From contig NZ_VCHX02000161.1 in the NCBI RefSeq assembly GCF_005768555.2, forward strand, positions 1 through 38,795: a stretch of 38,795 nucleotides of DNA, in the 5' to 3' direction. The notes under the pieces were generated by a model. The model ran no database searches. It worked only from the letters and a program-made list of their open reading frames with translations, and was not told the DNA's origin. The stretch comes from Streptomyces sporangiiformans. GTDB lineage: Bacteria; Actinomycetota; Actinomycetes; Streptomycetales; Streptomycetaceae. The position numbers and the translations under genes were made by a program. Below, one piece after another: positions 16,623 to 25,481 of this stretch; the first letter of the stretch is position 1; each line of letters opens with the position of its first letter.

Positions 16623-17198
16623 GTGCCGACGACTCCCCCTGCCCCACCCGTGCCCCTGACTCCCTCCCCCGACAGGCATCCTGATGGGGTGAGTGACGAC
16701 GAGTTCCGCGCCGCCATGTCCAGACTGGCCGCGGGCGTGGTGCTGGTGACCGCGTACGAACCCCCGCTGGACCCCGAGGGTCCGGGCGGCGAGAACGTGG
16801 GCATGACGGCGACCTCCTTCATGTCCGTGTCCCTGGATCCGCCCCTGGTCCTGGTCGGCCTGCGCGAGGGCTCCCGCATGGACGACCTGCTCGCCGAGCA
16901 GCCGGTGTGGGCGGTCTCCGTCCTGTCCGAGAGCCAACGTCACATCGCGGGCCGCTTCGCCATGAAGGGCCGCATCTCCGACCGCCTCCTGTTCGACGAC
17001 ATCCCGTACGTACGGGGAGAGGTCTCCGGGGCACCACTGGTGGGCGGCGCGCTGGCGACCCTGGAGTGCCGCACCGAGCAGCGTGTGACCGCCGGCGATC
17101 ACACGCTGGTCATCGCGCGGGTGCTGACGGCGGCGGTGCCGAGTGCGGAGGGCGGACCGCTGGCGTATTTCCGGGGCAGGTACCGGCAGTTGGGGTGA
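16623..17198 (+). CDS. Flavin reductase-domain protein
   Basis: This 191-residue protein has the FMN-binding split-barrel flavin reductase domain. DDEFRAAMSRLAAGVVLVTA opens the domain, followed by NVGMTATSFMSVSLDPPLVLVGL and HIAGRFAMKGRISDRL. It likely reduces FMN or FAD with NAD(P)H, feeding a monooxygenase. No monooxygenase is adjacent, so the partner is unknown. The first 24 residues are Pro-rich; the GTG at 16623 is assumed, and an internal GTG at GVSDDEF (near 16689) is an alternative. Confidence 0.82.
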   Translation: MPTTPPAPPVPLTPSPDRHPDGVSDDEFRAAMSRLAAGVVLVTAYEPPLDPEGPGGENVGMTATSFMSVSLDPPLVLVGLREGSRMDDLLAEQPVWAVSVLSESQRHIAGRFAMKGRISDRLLFDDIPYVRGEVSGAPLVGGALATLECRTEQRVTAGDHTLVIARVLTAAVPSAEGGPLAYFRGRYRQLG

Positions 17199-17237
17199 CC
17201 GGCGAACAGGTCTTGCCGGCTGGTGACCGTGGGAGCC

Positions 17238-17666
17238 CTATCCCCAGTCCCGGCCGGAGCGCCCGCGCTTGGTGTCGCCGCGCTGTTTCTTCTGCCGCAG
17301 GCGACGTTCGTTGATGCCGCGGGGGATGCGGGTGGGCCGGCGCGGTTTGGGCGGCGGGGCGGTGGCCTCGGCGAGCAGCGCGGCAAGCCGTACGGCCGCG
17401 GTCTCGCGGTTGCGCCACTGGGAGCGGTGCTCGGAGGCGCGGACGACGACGACACCGTCGACGAGCTTCGTGGCGAGCCGCTCGAGGGCCCTGGCCCGCC
17501 AGACCGGAGGCAGTGCCTCCGTTTTCGCCAGGTCGAACCGGAGCTCGACCTGCGAGTCACTGGTGTTGACGTGCTGTCCGCCGGGCCCCGAGGAGCGCGA
17601 GAAACGCCACATGAGCTCGGCCTCGGGCAGTGAGACGGAGCCGCGGATGACGTAGGGACCGGACAT
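17238..17666 (-). CDS. arfB: Ribosome rescue hydrolase ArfB (YaeJ family)
   Basis: This 142-residue protein has a single class-I release-factor catalytic domain with GPGGQHVNT, whose GGQ hydrolyses peptidyl-tRNA on stalled ribosomes without a stop codon. The C-terminal tail is rich in Arg and Lys (PRGINERRLRQKKQRGDTKRGR), as needed to insert into the mRNA channel. I start at the ATG at 17666 (MSGPYVIRG); an upstream start adds 12 residues with no family support. It is divergent from terD. Confidence 0.92.
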   Translation of the reverse strand: MSGPYVIRGSVSLPEAELMWRFSRSSGPGGQHVNTSDSQVELRFDLAKTEALPPVWRARALERLATKLVDGVVVVRASEHRSQWRNRETAAVRLAALLAEATAPPPKPRRPTRIPRGINERRLRQKKQRGDTKRGRSGRDWG

Positions 17667-17736
17667 GGCTCCATGGTCGCGCGCCTGTCCGGTCCACGTC
17701 ACCCCGTTTTCGCGTGCTCAGGTAAAGAAAGTAAAG

Positions 17737-17772
17737 ACCAACGGAACCCGAGGGACCCCCCTCGGCGTTGGT
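17737..17772. promoter_or_regulatory. Inverted repeat in the terD upstream region
   Basis: Outer arms ACCAACG/CGTTGGT (17737-17743 and 17766-17772) enclose inner arms CCGAGGG/CCCTCGG (17748-17754 and 17759-17765). The same text contains GGAAC (17743) and GTTG (17767) at a 19-bp gap, similar to a SigR-type promoter (GGAAT-N18-GTT). Either the hairpin or the promoter may be the functional reading. Confidence 0.45.
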
Positions 17773-17856
17773 ACGGGTGACGGTAGCTTCGTCCCAGTAC
17801 GAAGCCCAACGCACCGCACCGTCGTATGTACGTCAACGAGGGAAGGACTCCCAACA

Positions 17857-18432
17857 ATGGCTGTAAGCCTGTCCAAGGGTGGCAACGTCTCGCTCACCAA
17901 GGAGGCTCCGGGCCTGACCGCCGTCACCGTGGGCCTCGGCTGGGACGTCCGGACCACCACGGGTACCGACTTCGACCTGGATGCCTCGGCCATCGCGGTC
18001 AACACGCAGGGCAAGGTCTACTCGGACGGCCACTTCGTCTTCTTCAACAACAAGCAGACCCCCGACCAGACCATCGTCCACACCGGCGACAACCGCACGG
18101 GCGAGGGCGCGGGCGACGACGAGGCGATCAACGTCAACCTGGCCGGCCTCCCCGCCGACGTCGACAAGATCGTCTTCCCGGTCTCCATCTACGACGCCGA
18201 GAACCGCTCCCAGAACTTCGGCCAGGTCCGCAACGCCTACATCCGCATCGTGAACCAGGCCGGCGGCGCGGAGATCGCGCGCTACGACCTGTCGGAGGAC
18301 GCCGCCACCGAAACGGCCATGGTCTTCGGCGAGCTGTACCGCAACGGCGCGGAGTGGAAGTTCCGCGCCGTGGGCCAGGGCTACGCGTCCGGCCTGGTGG
18401 GCATCGCGCAGGACTTCGGCGTCAACGTCTGA
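17857..18432 (+). CDS. terD: TerD-family calcium-binding stress protein
   Basis: This 191-residue TerD domain protein starts AVSLSKGGNVSLTKEAPGL and has the calcium-site segments DFDLDASAI and GDNRTGEGAGDDEAINVNL. The family is linked to tellurite resistance and, in Streptomyces, to development and stress. I chose the ATG at 17857 after GGGAAGG because the family begins here; the longer reading frame upstream covers promoter sequence. It is a single gene, ending in a strong terminator. Confidence 0.95.
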   Translation: MAVSLSKGGNVSLTKEAPGLTAVTVGLGWDVRTTTGTDFDLDASAIAVNTQGKVYSDGHFVFFNNKQTPDQTIVHTGDNRTGEGAGDDEAINVNLAGLPADVDKIVFPVSIYDAENRSQNFGQVRNAYIRIVNQAGGAEIARYDLSEDAATETAMVFGELYRNGAEWKFRAVGQGYASGLVGIAQDFGVNV

Positions 18433-18460
18433 GCTCCACCTTCTTCACGGACTTCCCGAT

Positions 18461-18490
18461 GGAGCCTCCGGCCGCCCGGCCGGAGGCTCC
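18461..18490. terminator. terD terminator
   Basis: A perfect inverted repeat with 13-bp arms (18461-18473 and 18478-18490) and a GCCC loop lies 28 bp after the terD stop. It may serve both terD and the converging DinB-like gene. Confidence 0.88.
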
Positions 18491-18600
18491 CTCCGTTCGA
18501 GGCGGTCTTCACCGCCCCGGCCGGGCATCCCTTCTGCCCGACCAGAGGCCGACACTCTCACCCCCCGCCCCCGCCCCACGCCGCGCACCCGGACCTGAGT

Positions 18601-19128
18601 TCATCCCGTGGACGCGACCCGCAGGAGGCGGAGTTGGCCGATCTCGGCGGCGTTCTTCATCAGTTCCGCGTTCACCCAGCCGACCATGTGGGCGACGGTG
18701 TGCTCGGGGTCGTTCTGCCAGGGGAACGGGGCCGCGGCCTCCAGGTCGGCATCGGTGAGGCCGTCCAGGACCGCCAGCCAGTCGCCGCGCAGGCCGCGCA
18801 GCCACTCGACGGCCGCACGTCCGTCGCCCGGCCAGGTGATCTCGGTCCGCTCCCGAGGCGTTCGTCCCCGCGCGTGGTCGATGGTCACACTCCACCACCA
18901 GCCGATGTGCCAGCTCACCCAGCCGATCGTGGGGACCGGGACGGGCTCGGGCTCGGTCTCCGCCCAGTCCGGCACCCAGGTCCCGTCGGCGTCCTGACGA
19001 ACCGTCCAGCAGAGCGGCACCGGTTCCCACAGGAAGTCCTCGGACTCCAGCCGTTCCAGGTGGTACTCGAACAGCGACCAGGTCAGCTCGAACTGCCAGC
19101 GCATCAGCTCACGTCGGGATTGATCCAT
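18601..19128 (-). CDS. DinB-superfamily protein
   Basis: This 175-residue protein resembles the four-helix DinB/YfiT-like metal-dependent family. It shows ELTWSLFEYHLERL, then IGWVSWHIGWWWSVTIDHA with a candidate metal His, and HTVAHMVGWVNAELMKNAAEIGQLRLL near the end with two more. Some relatives are thiol-dependent S-transferases, but the substrate cannot be predicted. The ATG at 19128 is preferred over a GTG 24 bp upstream. It converges on terD. Confidence 0.82.
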   Translation of the reverse strand: MDQSRRELMRWQFELTWSLFEYHLERLESEDFLWEPVPLCWTVRQDADGTWVPDWAETEPEPVPVPTIGWVSWHIGWWWSVTIDHARGRTPRERTEITWPGDGRAAVEWLRGLRGDWLAVLDGLTDADLEAAAPFPWQNDPEHTVAHMVGWVNAELMKNAAEIGQLRLLRVASTG

Positions 19129-19251
19129 CGGGCGACCCTGACACACCGTCACTCCCGCCGGAAACCGGTTTATCCGCGGCGTCGTGACCGAGGGCGGGAG
19201 TCGTATCGACGTGACGGTGCGCGTCAGCTTCTGACCTCGACGACTGCCCCA

Positions 19252-19701
19252 TCACGAAGCCACGGAATAGCTCAGATCCTGTGCCGTCAGCGAAGTCGGC
19301 ACCAAACGCAGCCACATCGTGCCTCGTTCACCCGGATCATCGTGCAGATAGTGCACGAAGCGCGCGTCCCACAGGGACTCGTCTGCCCCTAGATAGCGGA
19401 CCAGCTTGCGCCGCCCCCTGGCCACGTCGAACGGCACGAGTTCGGCACGCCCCCGGGCGATCACCTGACGAACACGCCCCGTCGCGAGATCGCATTCGTC
19501 CACCACAAGCGCGACGCTCGGATCCTCTCTCACACGGCCGGACAACCGGGCCCACGGCCCTGTCAGGACCCAGAACGCTCCGGCCTCCCAGAGGAACCAG
19601 ACAGGACGCACGGTCGGGCCGTTCGTCGCAATCCGCGCCGTGAGCGGCTGCTGAAGGAACTCGTCCACATCGAAACGATGAGATGTCACAACATCAATCA
19701 T
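19252..19701 (-). CDS. Pyridoxamine 5'-phosphate oxidase-family protein
   Basis: This 149-residue split-barrel protein has LTARIATNGPTVRPVWFLWEAGAFWVLTG, which fits the flavin-binding (FMN or F420) PNPOx-like group. It is more like the small actinobacterial oxidoreductases of this fold than true PdxH. A substrate cannot be named. It ends 124 bp from the DinB-like gene and starts 52 bp after the PAP2 gene, both on the same strand, so a loose operon with PAP2 is possible. Confidence 0.75.
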   Translation of the reverse strand: MIDVVTSHRFDVDEFLQQPLTARIATNGPTVRPVWFLWEAGAFWVLTGPWARLSGRVREDPSVALVVDECDLATGRVRQVIARGRAELVPFDVARGRRKLVRYLGADESLWDARFVHYLHDDPGERGTMWLRLVPTSLTAQDLSYSVAS

Positions 19702-19753
19702 CCGATGCCTCCTGCCTCCCGCACACCGACCTCAGACCTAGCCTCAACATGGC

Positions 19754-21130
19754 TCAAACCAGTTCGGGTTGCGGTTCCGGTTGCTGCGCCGGTGCGGCCT
19801 TCGGATCCCAGAGCTTGGTGGTCCGCACATAGCTGTGGATCACTGAGGCCATCGCCAGGACAAGAAGTGGTCCGAACACCCACGGATGTTCGGCCATCTC
19901 CCTCGGCAGATAGCGATATGACACCAAGAGCGCGGCGAAGACCGTTGCGCCGTAGGCGACCCGCTGGATTGCTGACCGGTCCCAGCCACGTGCGTGCGAG
20001 CGCAGCCCTTCCTCGATCGTGAGCGCGAACACCACGCCGGCGATGAGATCCACGCCGTAGTGGTAGCCGAATCCCAGCGTCGCGCCGAGCGTGGCGACCA
20101 GCCAGAACGCGCCCGCGAATCGCAGAATCCGTGGGCCCTTGCGGGAATGAATGAAGATCGCGGTAGCCCACGCCGTGTGCAGGCTGGGCATGCAGTTGCG
20201 AGGGGTGATCTCGTCGTACGTGAACGGCTGCGGGGTATTGAGCGGAGGCGGCGTGTCCGGCCACAGGTTGGCCACCGCCCAGTGCTCGCCGCCGGTGCCG
20301 AAGGCACCGGTGCCGTAGGTGAAGATCGGTCCGACCACCGGGAAGAGCATGTAGATGCCCGGCCCGAGGAGGCCTATGACCAGAAAGGTGCGCACCAGAT
20401 GATGGCCCGGGAAGCGGCGCTCGGCCGCCACGTCACGCATCTGGTACAGCGCGACGATGACCGCGGCCACCGCGAGTTGTACGTAGACGAAGTCGAGAAC
20501 ATGGGCGCCGACCGGGCCGGCGGCCGTGACGATCCGGCCCACCAGCCAGGACGGGTCGCCCAGCGCGTGATCGGCGGTTGCCACGTACTCGTCGAGCACC
20601 GCCGGGTGGGTCTTGGCCGTGATGAGCAGCCAGGTATCGCCGGTCTTACGGCCGGCCACCAGCAGCAGGCCCAGCCCGACGCCCTTCAGCAGCAGGACAC
20701 GTTCCGGGCCTGTGCGGCGCGTGACAGCGATGACCGCGTAGCCCAGGATCACCCACAACGCGCCGTTGCCGAAGGGGTGGCCTTCGGTCGTCTTGGCGTC
20801 GACCGCCCACCGCACCAGCAAGAAGGCGACATCGATGCCGATCGCCGCACCCGCCGCGATGAACCGCTGCCGCCAGGTGAGCACCACCATCATCAACGCC
20901 ATGCTGGCGTACAGCAGGAAACCTGATTGCGGGGGAAATATCACCTCTCGCACCTGGTTGGTGATCGGCCCCGGCAGGTCGTAGCGACGCGCGGCGATCT
21001 CCAGTGCAATGAGGAATCCGAGGGCCACCACACCCGCCGTGGCCCACAGTATCGCCCGCGGTTGACGCCACGCGGCGACAGCAGTTCTGCAGTTTATTCG
21101 CGAAAATATTCGCGATGCTATAGGTATCAA
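19754..21130 (-). CDS. PAP2-family membrane phosphatase/phosphotransferase
   Basis: This 458-residue integral membrane protein has about ten hydrophobic spans. The C-terminal half has the lipid phosphatase/inositolphosphotransferase signature CMPSLHTAWA followed by GFGYHYGVDLIAG, giving the His and Asp-paired His of the active site. It may dephosphorylate or transfer a phosphate headgroup on a lipid. The TTG start at 21130 lacks any visible ribosome site, and the first codons contain an AT-rich inverted repeat (CGCGAA/TTCGCG at 21099-21114). Either the transcript is leaderless or the 5' end is altered. An in-frame GTG inside the first membrane span is a poor alternative. Confidence 0.8.
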   Translation of the reverse strand: MIPIASRIFSRINCRTAVAAWRQPRAILWATAGVVALGFLIALEIAARRYDLPGPITNQVREVIFPPQSGFLLYASMALMMVVLTWRQRFIAAGAAIGIDVAFLLVRWAVDAKTTEGHPFGNGALWVILGYAVIAVTRRTGPERVLLLKGVGLGLLLVAGRKTGDTWLLITAKTHPAVLDEYVATADHALGDPSWLVGRIVTAAGPVGAHVLDFVYVQLAVAAVIVALYQMRDVAAERRFPGHHLVRTFLVIGLLGPGIYMLFPVVGPIFTYGTGAFGTGGEHWAVANLWPDTPPPLNTPQPFTYDEITPRNCMPSLHTAWATAIFIHSRKGPRILRFAGAFWLVATLGATLGFGYHYGVDLIAGVVFALTIEEGLRSHARGWDRSAIQRVAYGATVFAALLVSYRYLPREMAEHPWVFGPLLVLAMASVIHSYVRTTKLWDPKAAPAQQPEPQPELV

Positions 21131-21358
21131 TTGTTTTGGCCGTTTTGTTAGATTTTAGTTAAATAGGTCACTTTTCGCGCTCAATAGCATGGTTTTCTGG
21201 TGAAGGACGACCGATGAGGGCGCTCGTCGTGAGCCGATCATGTTATCGGAGCGGTGCGGTGATTTCGCCGGTCAGGTGCGAAGGAAGAAATGGGCACAGC
21301 CATATCCGGCTGGTCCGGCTGGTCCGGCAAGCAGCCGCGGACAGCTCGTGACTGTCCC
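21131..21358. other. AT-rich island upstream of the PAP2 gene
   Basis: About 21080-21260 is strikingly AT-rich for this genome, with T-runs such as TTGTTTTGGCCGTTTTG. It should carry the PAP2 promoter. Near 21305-21328 the 9-bp unit TCCGGCTGG is repeated. No gene is supported. The composition is a possible mark of transferred DNA. Confidence 0.55.
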
Positions 21359-22759
21359 TCAGGGGCTGCTCGGCCTGCCGTCCCCGTACAGCCAGTCGTC
21401 CCAGATCCCGCTGAAGTCCTTGTCCGGCGCCGCCTTCTCCACGTACGTCGTGAAGTCGTCGGTGTCCGCGTTGCCGTGGCGGTGGGCGGTCGCCCAGCCC
21501 TGGACGATGTCGTAGAAGGTGTCGTCGCCGACGGTCTCGCGGATCTTGTGGATGACCATGGCGCCGCGGTCGTAGACAGGGGTGTCGGAGATGCTCGCGG
21601 CGTCCGGGGGCTCGGCGGGCGGGAAGGCCCACACCGCCTCGTTGTCCGACGCGGTCTCGTAGTAGTCGCCCTCGTAGAGCGCGTCGAAGGTGTCCTGGGC
21701 CGTGTCGCCGCCGCGGTCCTCCCGCCAGAGCCACTCCGCGTACGTCGCGAAACCCTCGCTGAGCCACATGTCGCGCCAGGTCTTGGGGGTGACGGAGTTG
21801 CCGTACCACTGGTGCGCCAGTTCGTGGACGAGGAGTTCGGTGTCGGGAGCGCCGGGGAAGACGGGGCGCGTCTGGGTCTCCAGGGCGTAGCCCGAGTCGT
21901 GCACGCGGTCGACGATCGCCCCGGTCGAGGAGAAGGGGTACGGGCCGAAGTTCAGCTCCGCCCACTCCATCACCTCGGGGATACGGCCGAGAACCTTGGC
22001 GCTCGCCCTGGACTGGTCGGGGTCGACGGCCACGTACACCGGGAGACCGTCCGCGGTCCTGGAGCGCCGCGTGTCGTAGTCGCCGATCGCGACCGTCGCC
22101 GCGTACGTCGCCATCGGGTCCGCCATGTGCCAGGCGAAGGTGGTACGTCCCCGCTTCGTCTCCTCGCGCCGCAACTCGCCGTTGGACACCGCCTTCAGGC
22201 CCTCGGGCACGCTGACCGTGATGTCGTACGCGGCTTTGTCGCTCGGGTGGTGGTTGCCGGGGAACCAGGCCATCGAGCCGGTGGGCTCGCCGAGGGCGAG
22301 GGCGCCGTCCGCCGTCCTCAGCCAGCCCTCCCGCGAACCGTCCGGATCGGTGATCGTCTCCGGGACACCGGAATAGCGGACGGTCGTGCGGAAGGACCTG
22401 TCCTCGTCGAGGACATCGCGCGGCCGGACGGTCAGCTCCTGGCCGTCACGGCTGAAACCGGCGGAGCGGCCGTCCACGTCCACGGATTCGACCTTCAGTC
22501 CCGCCAGGTCGAGGTGGAACGCGCTGAGGTCCTGCTCGGTGCGCGCCTCGATCTCCGCCTTTCCCGTCAGACGACGCGCGGCGGGGTCGTAGGCCAGGGT
22601 GAGGTCGTAGTGCGTGACGTCGTATCCACCGTTGCCCGACTTGGGGAAGTACGGGTCGTCCGCACCTTCTGCTCCGGTCGTCCGCGCACCGCCGCCGCAC
22701 GCGGTGAGGGCGAGGGCGAGAAGGAGGAGGAGCGGGACAAGGGGTGCGGACCGGGACAT
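21359..22759 (-). CDS. M1-family zinc aminopeptidase, secreted lipoprotein
   Basis: This 466-residue predicted lipoprotein has a signal peptide with lipobox LTAC (Cys21) and an M1 peptidase core. The zinc site is HELAH (312-316) with Glu335 in WLSEGFATY. The substrate loop that reads GxMEN in classic aminopeptidases is ALETQ (292-296) here, as in the short actinobacterial branch. The protein lacks the large C-terminal helical domain of PepN. It likely trims peptides outside the membrane. The ATG at 22759 is only 12 bp from the divergent gene's start. Confidence 0.92.
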   Translation of the reverse strand: MSRSAPLVPLLLLLALALTACGGGARTTGAEGADDPYFPKSGNGGYDVTHYDLTLAYDPAARRLTGKAEIEARTEQDLSAFHLDLAGLKVESVDVDGRSAGFSRDGQELTVRPRDVLDEDRSFRTTVRYSGVPETITDPDGSREGWLRTADGALALGEPTGSMAWFPGNHHPSDKAAYDITVSVPEGLKAVSNGELRREETKRGRTTFAWHMADPMATYAATVAIGDYDTRRSRTADGLPVYVAVDPDQSRASAKVLGRIPEVMEWAELNFGPYPFSSTGAIVDRVHDSGYALETQTRPVFPGAPDTELLVHELAHQWYGNSVTPKTWRDMWLSEGFATYAEWLWREDRGGDTAQDTFDALYEGDYYETASDNEAVWAFPPAEPPDAASISDTPVYDRGAMVIHKIRETVGDDTFYDIVQGWATAHRHGNADTDDFTTYVEKAAPDKDFSGIWDDWLYGDGRPSSP

Positions 22760-22771
22760 GGCTACGATCCT

Positions 22772-23299
22772 ATGAGGCCCCATGACACCATCACCTACGT
22801 GCTCGACATCGGCTACGCCCTCTCCTTGCGCTTCCCGGACCCCCCGCAGACCGACTACCGCCGGGCGGACGTGCACGCGCTGCGGCACGACCTGTTCTGC
22901 GGGGACGTGTATCTCGCCGACACGAAGGCGGACCGCGAGCTGTCCACAGCCTGGGGATGGGTGCCGGTGCTCGACTTCGCGTGGGCGCTGTGCGACATCG
23001 TCGAGCGGCTCGACCAGGACCCGCTCGGCAGCCGCGCCGCCCGCCCCCAGCGCGCCGAGCTGGACTTCACCGAGTCCACCGACCGCATGCTCTTCGAGCG
23101 CCGCTTCGGCTGGGTCGACATCGAGGCGGAGTGGCTGCCGCCGGCCGAGCCGCCGCTGACCTTCGCCCATGCCGAACTGCGCCGGGAGGCCCGGGACTTC
23201 CTGCACGACGTGATCGCCGACCTCGTCGATCTGCACGAGGCGCTCCGCGAGAACCCGGTGATCTGGACGCTGGAGGCCCGCTTCCCCAGGGTGCCCTGA
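22772..23299 (+). CDS. Conserved hypothetical protein
   Basis: This 175-residue soluble protein is one I do not recognise as a named family. It is acidic, has no signal peptide or membrane span, and contains TADRELSTAWGWVPVLDFAWAL-like and LDFTESTDRMLFERRFGWVDIEAEW segments, the latter looking like a beta-rich core. The ATG at 22772 is assumed; a GTG at 22799 is possible. Its coding nature is supported by third-position GC and by termination just before an intergenic repeat. It starts 12 bp from the divergent M1 peptidase. Confidence 0.75.
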   Translation: MRPHDTITYVLDIGYALSLRFPDPPQTDYRRADVHALRHDLFCGDVYLADTKADRELSTAWGWVPVLDFAWALCDIVERLDQDPLGSRAARPQRAELDFTESTDRMLFERRFGWVDIEAEWLPPAEPPLTFAHAELRREARDFLHDVIADLVDLHEALRENPVIWTLEARFPRVP

Positions 23300-23365
23300 G
23301 GCGGCGCCACCCTCTGGGGCTCCCCCCCTCAGACCCCGTATCGGCCTGACGGCCTCGTCCGCAAA

Positions 23366-23418
23366 CTCCCCCAGCTACCGCTGGGAGGTGCCCCCAGACG
23401 GGCTGATCGACGCCGGCC
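23366..23418. repeat. Dispersed intergenic element, copy A
   Basis: A CCCAGC/GCTGGG hairpin (23370-23385) is followed by a 29-bp segment (23390-23418) that recurs at 26579-26607 with 25 of 29 identities. Both copies sit between converging genes, so they probably act as terminators. The type is common in Streptomyces. Confidence 0.7.
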
Positions 23419-23435
23419 CGCGCTCACCGGGTCCC

Positions 23436-24140
23436 CTACTCGAACGCCTCCACCCTCACCCCCATCGCCGCCGCCAACACCGGTGCCAAGTCCAGCAGTT
23501 GAGCCGGGCTGATCACCGCGCCCGCCAGCCGGTCCACTCCCCGGGCGATGTCCACCTCCGCCGCCGCTCTCAGGTCCACATCCACCAGGGTCACCGCGCT
23601 GAAGTCCGCCCCCTTCAGCACACAGTCCACGAACTCCACGCGCTCCAGCCGCGCACCCCCGAAGTCCGGTTCGACCAGGACGCATCCCTCGAAGACGACG
23701 TCCTTGAGCCTGGCCTTGCGCAGGTTCAGGTAGTCGATCTTTCCGCCGCGGATCACCACCCGCTCCAGTGCGGAGCCGTGCAACTGCACGCCACCCAGCC
23801 GCGCGTCCACCATCTCCACGTCACGCAGGGTCGCCTCGCCCAGGTCGGTGCCGACACCCCGCATGCCCGTGAGGACGGAGTCCAGCAGCCGCGCACGATG
23901 CAGCCGCGTCTCGTCCAGCGCGCACCCCGTCAGCGCGCAGTCCATGAACCGGGCGCCCCCGCCGTCCTGCCCCACGAAGTCCGCCTCACGGAACTCCAGC
24001 CCGTCGTAATCCCCGTCCGGCTCCAGCTCACCGCCCTCGAACGCCACCAGCGGCGGCAGCCGCACCTCGGGCCGCCGCGCCCTCTTCACAGCCTGGGCCC
24101 GCGCCGTCCGCCCCGCATCGGCCGCTCCTTTTCGCACCAT
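23436..24140 (-). CDS. Pentapeptide repeat protein
   Basis: This 234-residue protein has a central block (about residues 45-195) of A(D/N)LxX-type pentapeptides, visible as GLEFREADFVGQD, LDETRLHRARLLDS, DLGEATLRDVEMVDARL and GADFSAVTLVDVDL. These fold as a right-handed quadrilateral helix. Some relatives mimic DNA and protect gyrase, but this one lacks other hints. The N-terminus is basic. The ATG at 24140 gives the expected start; the long frame upstream is antisense to the FAD gene. Confidence 0.85.
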   Translation of the reverse strand: MVRKGAADAGRTARAQAVKRARRPEVRLPPLVAFEGGELEPDGDYDGLEFREADFVGQDGGGARFMDCALTGCALDETRLHRARLLDSVLTGMRGVGTDLGEATLRDVEMVDARLGGVQLHGSALERVVIRGGKIDYLNLRKARLKDVVFEGCVLVEPDFGGARLERVEFVDCVLKGADFSAVTLVDVDLRAAAEVDIARGVDRLAGAVISPAQLLDLAPVLAAAMGVRVEAFE

Positions 24141-24305
24141 GGCCCCATAGTGCCTCCCGCCACTGACAATCCCTCCTGGCAGTCCTCCTGACCAACCCCC
24201 TGACCAGCAACAACGCCACTCATCGGCCCTGGGTGTCACATTCCGGGGCCGTCCACATGTCGTACATACAAAGCAAGCCACCGGAGCAGAGGGAGACCCC
24301 CAGCC

Positions 24306-25481
24306 ATGCACCGCATCACCGTCGTCGGCGGCGGCTTCGCCGGACTCACCGCGGCCATCACCGCCGCCGAGGCGGGCGCCAAGGTCACCGTGTACGAAGC
24401 CCACCACACCCTCGGCGGCCGTGCCCGCACCGCGGAGGGCCCGTACAAGACGAACGAAGGTCCGCACGCCCTCTACAAGGGAGGCCCGCACTGGACCTGG
24501 CTCAGGCAGCGCGACCTGATCGGCGAACTCGCCCCGATCCCGCCCCTGGAAGCGGCCCGGATACGCCTGCGCCACAAGGGCGCGCTGCGCCGCACGCCGC
24601 CGTTCGCGATGCTCAAACTCCTGCGCCGTACGCCCGAACAGGCGCCCGTGGACACCGACTTCAGGACCTGGGCCACCGGGCTCGCAGGAGAAGAGGGGGC
24701 GAACGCGGCGGCGTACTACTCCGCCGTCGCCCTCTTCCACCACGACCCGGGCGCGCTCTCGGCGGCCTTCGTGCAGGAGCGGCTGCGGCGCGCCACCAAG
24801 CTGCCGCCGGAGGCGGCCTACCCGCGCGGCGGCTGGGCCTCGGTCATCGACCGGATGGCGGCCCGCGCCTGGAACCTGGGCGTGCGCATGGAGACCCTCT
24901 CCCGCGTCGACACCCTCCCCGAGACCAAGGACGGCCCCATCATCGTCGCCACCTCGCTCGACGCCGCCCGCCGCCTCCTCCGCGACGACTCGCTGACCTG
25001 GACGAGCGGCCGTACGGTCCTGATCGATCTGGCCGTACGCACCCGTCGGGGCGACGCGTTCGCCGTGTCCGACCTGGACACGGCGGGCTGGATCGAGCGG
25101 TTCACCGCCCAGGACCGTACGCTCGCGCCGGCCGGCGAGCAGCTCATCCAGGGGCAGATCCCGATCGCACCCGACGCGTCGCGGGCCGTCGGCATCGCCC
25201 GCGCCGAGGAACTTCTCGACCTCGCCTTCGCGGGCTGGCGCGACCGCGTGACCTGGCGCCGCGAGGCGCTCGCGGTCGGCCGCACGGGCGCCGTGGACCT
25301 CCCCGGAACCAGCTGGCGCGACCGGCCGGCCGTCAACCGCGGCGGTGGCGTCTACCTCGCGGGCGACCAGGTCGCGGCGCCCGGCGTGCTCTCCGAGGTG
25401 TCCTTCAACAGCGCTCTGGAGGCCGTGTCCCTCGCGTTCGACATCCGAGGCAGGGCCGGACTTGACCTCAAGCATGCTTGA
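24306..25481 (+). CDS. FAD-dependent amine-oxidase-like oxidoreductase
   Basis: This 391-residue flavoprotein has the Rossmann motif VVGGGFAGLTAA near the start, followed by YEAHHTLGGRART, the second part of the FAD-binding signature in the amine oxidase/phytoene desaturase class. A C-terminal VYLAGDQVAAPGVLSEVSFNSAL contacts FAD. The substrate is unknown. GGGAGA precedes the ATG. Its last codons overlap the SoxR-type palindrome that drives the next gene, which indicates that the downstream gene has its own promoter. Confidence 0.83.
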   Translation: MHRITVVGGGFAGLTAAITAAEAGAKVTVYEAHHTLGGRARTAEGPYKTNEGPHALYKGGPHWTWLRQRDLIGELAPIPPLEAARIRLRHKGALRRTPPFAMLKLLRRTPEQAPVDTDFRTWATGLAGEEGANAAAYYSAVALFHHDPGALSAAFVQERLRRATKLPPEAAYPRGGWASVIDRMAARAWNLGVRMETLSRVDTLPETKDGPIIVATSLDAARRLLRDDSLTWTSGRTVLIDLAVRTRRGDAFAVSDLDTAGWIERFTAQDRTLAPAGEQLIQGQIPIAPDASRAVGIARAEELLDLAFAGWRDRVTWRREALAVGRTGAVDLPGTSWRDRPAVNRGGGVYLAGDQVAAPGVLSEVSFNSALEAVSLAFDIRGRAGLDLKHA

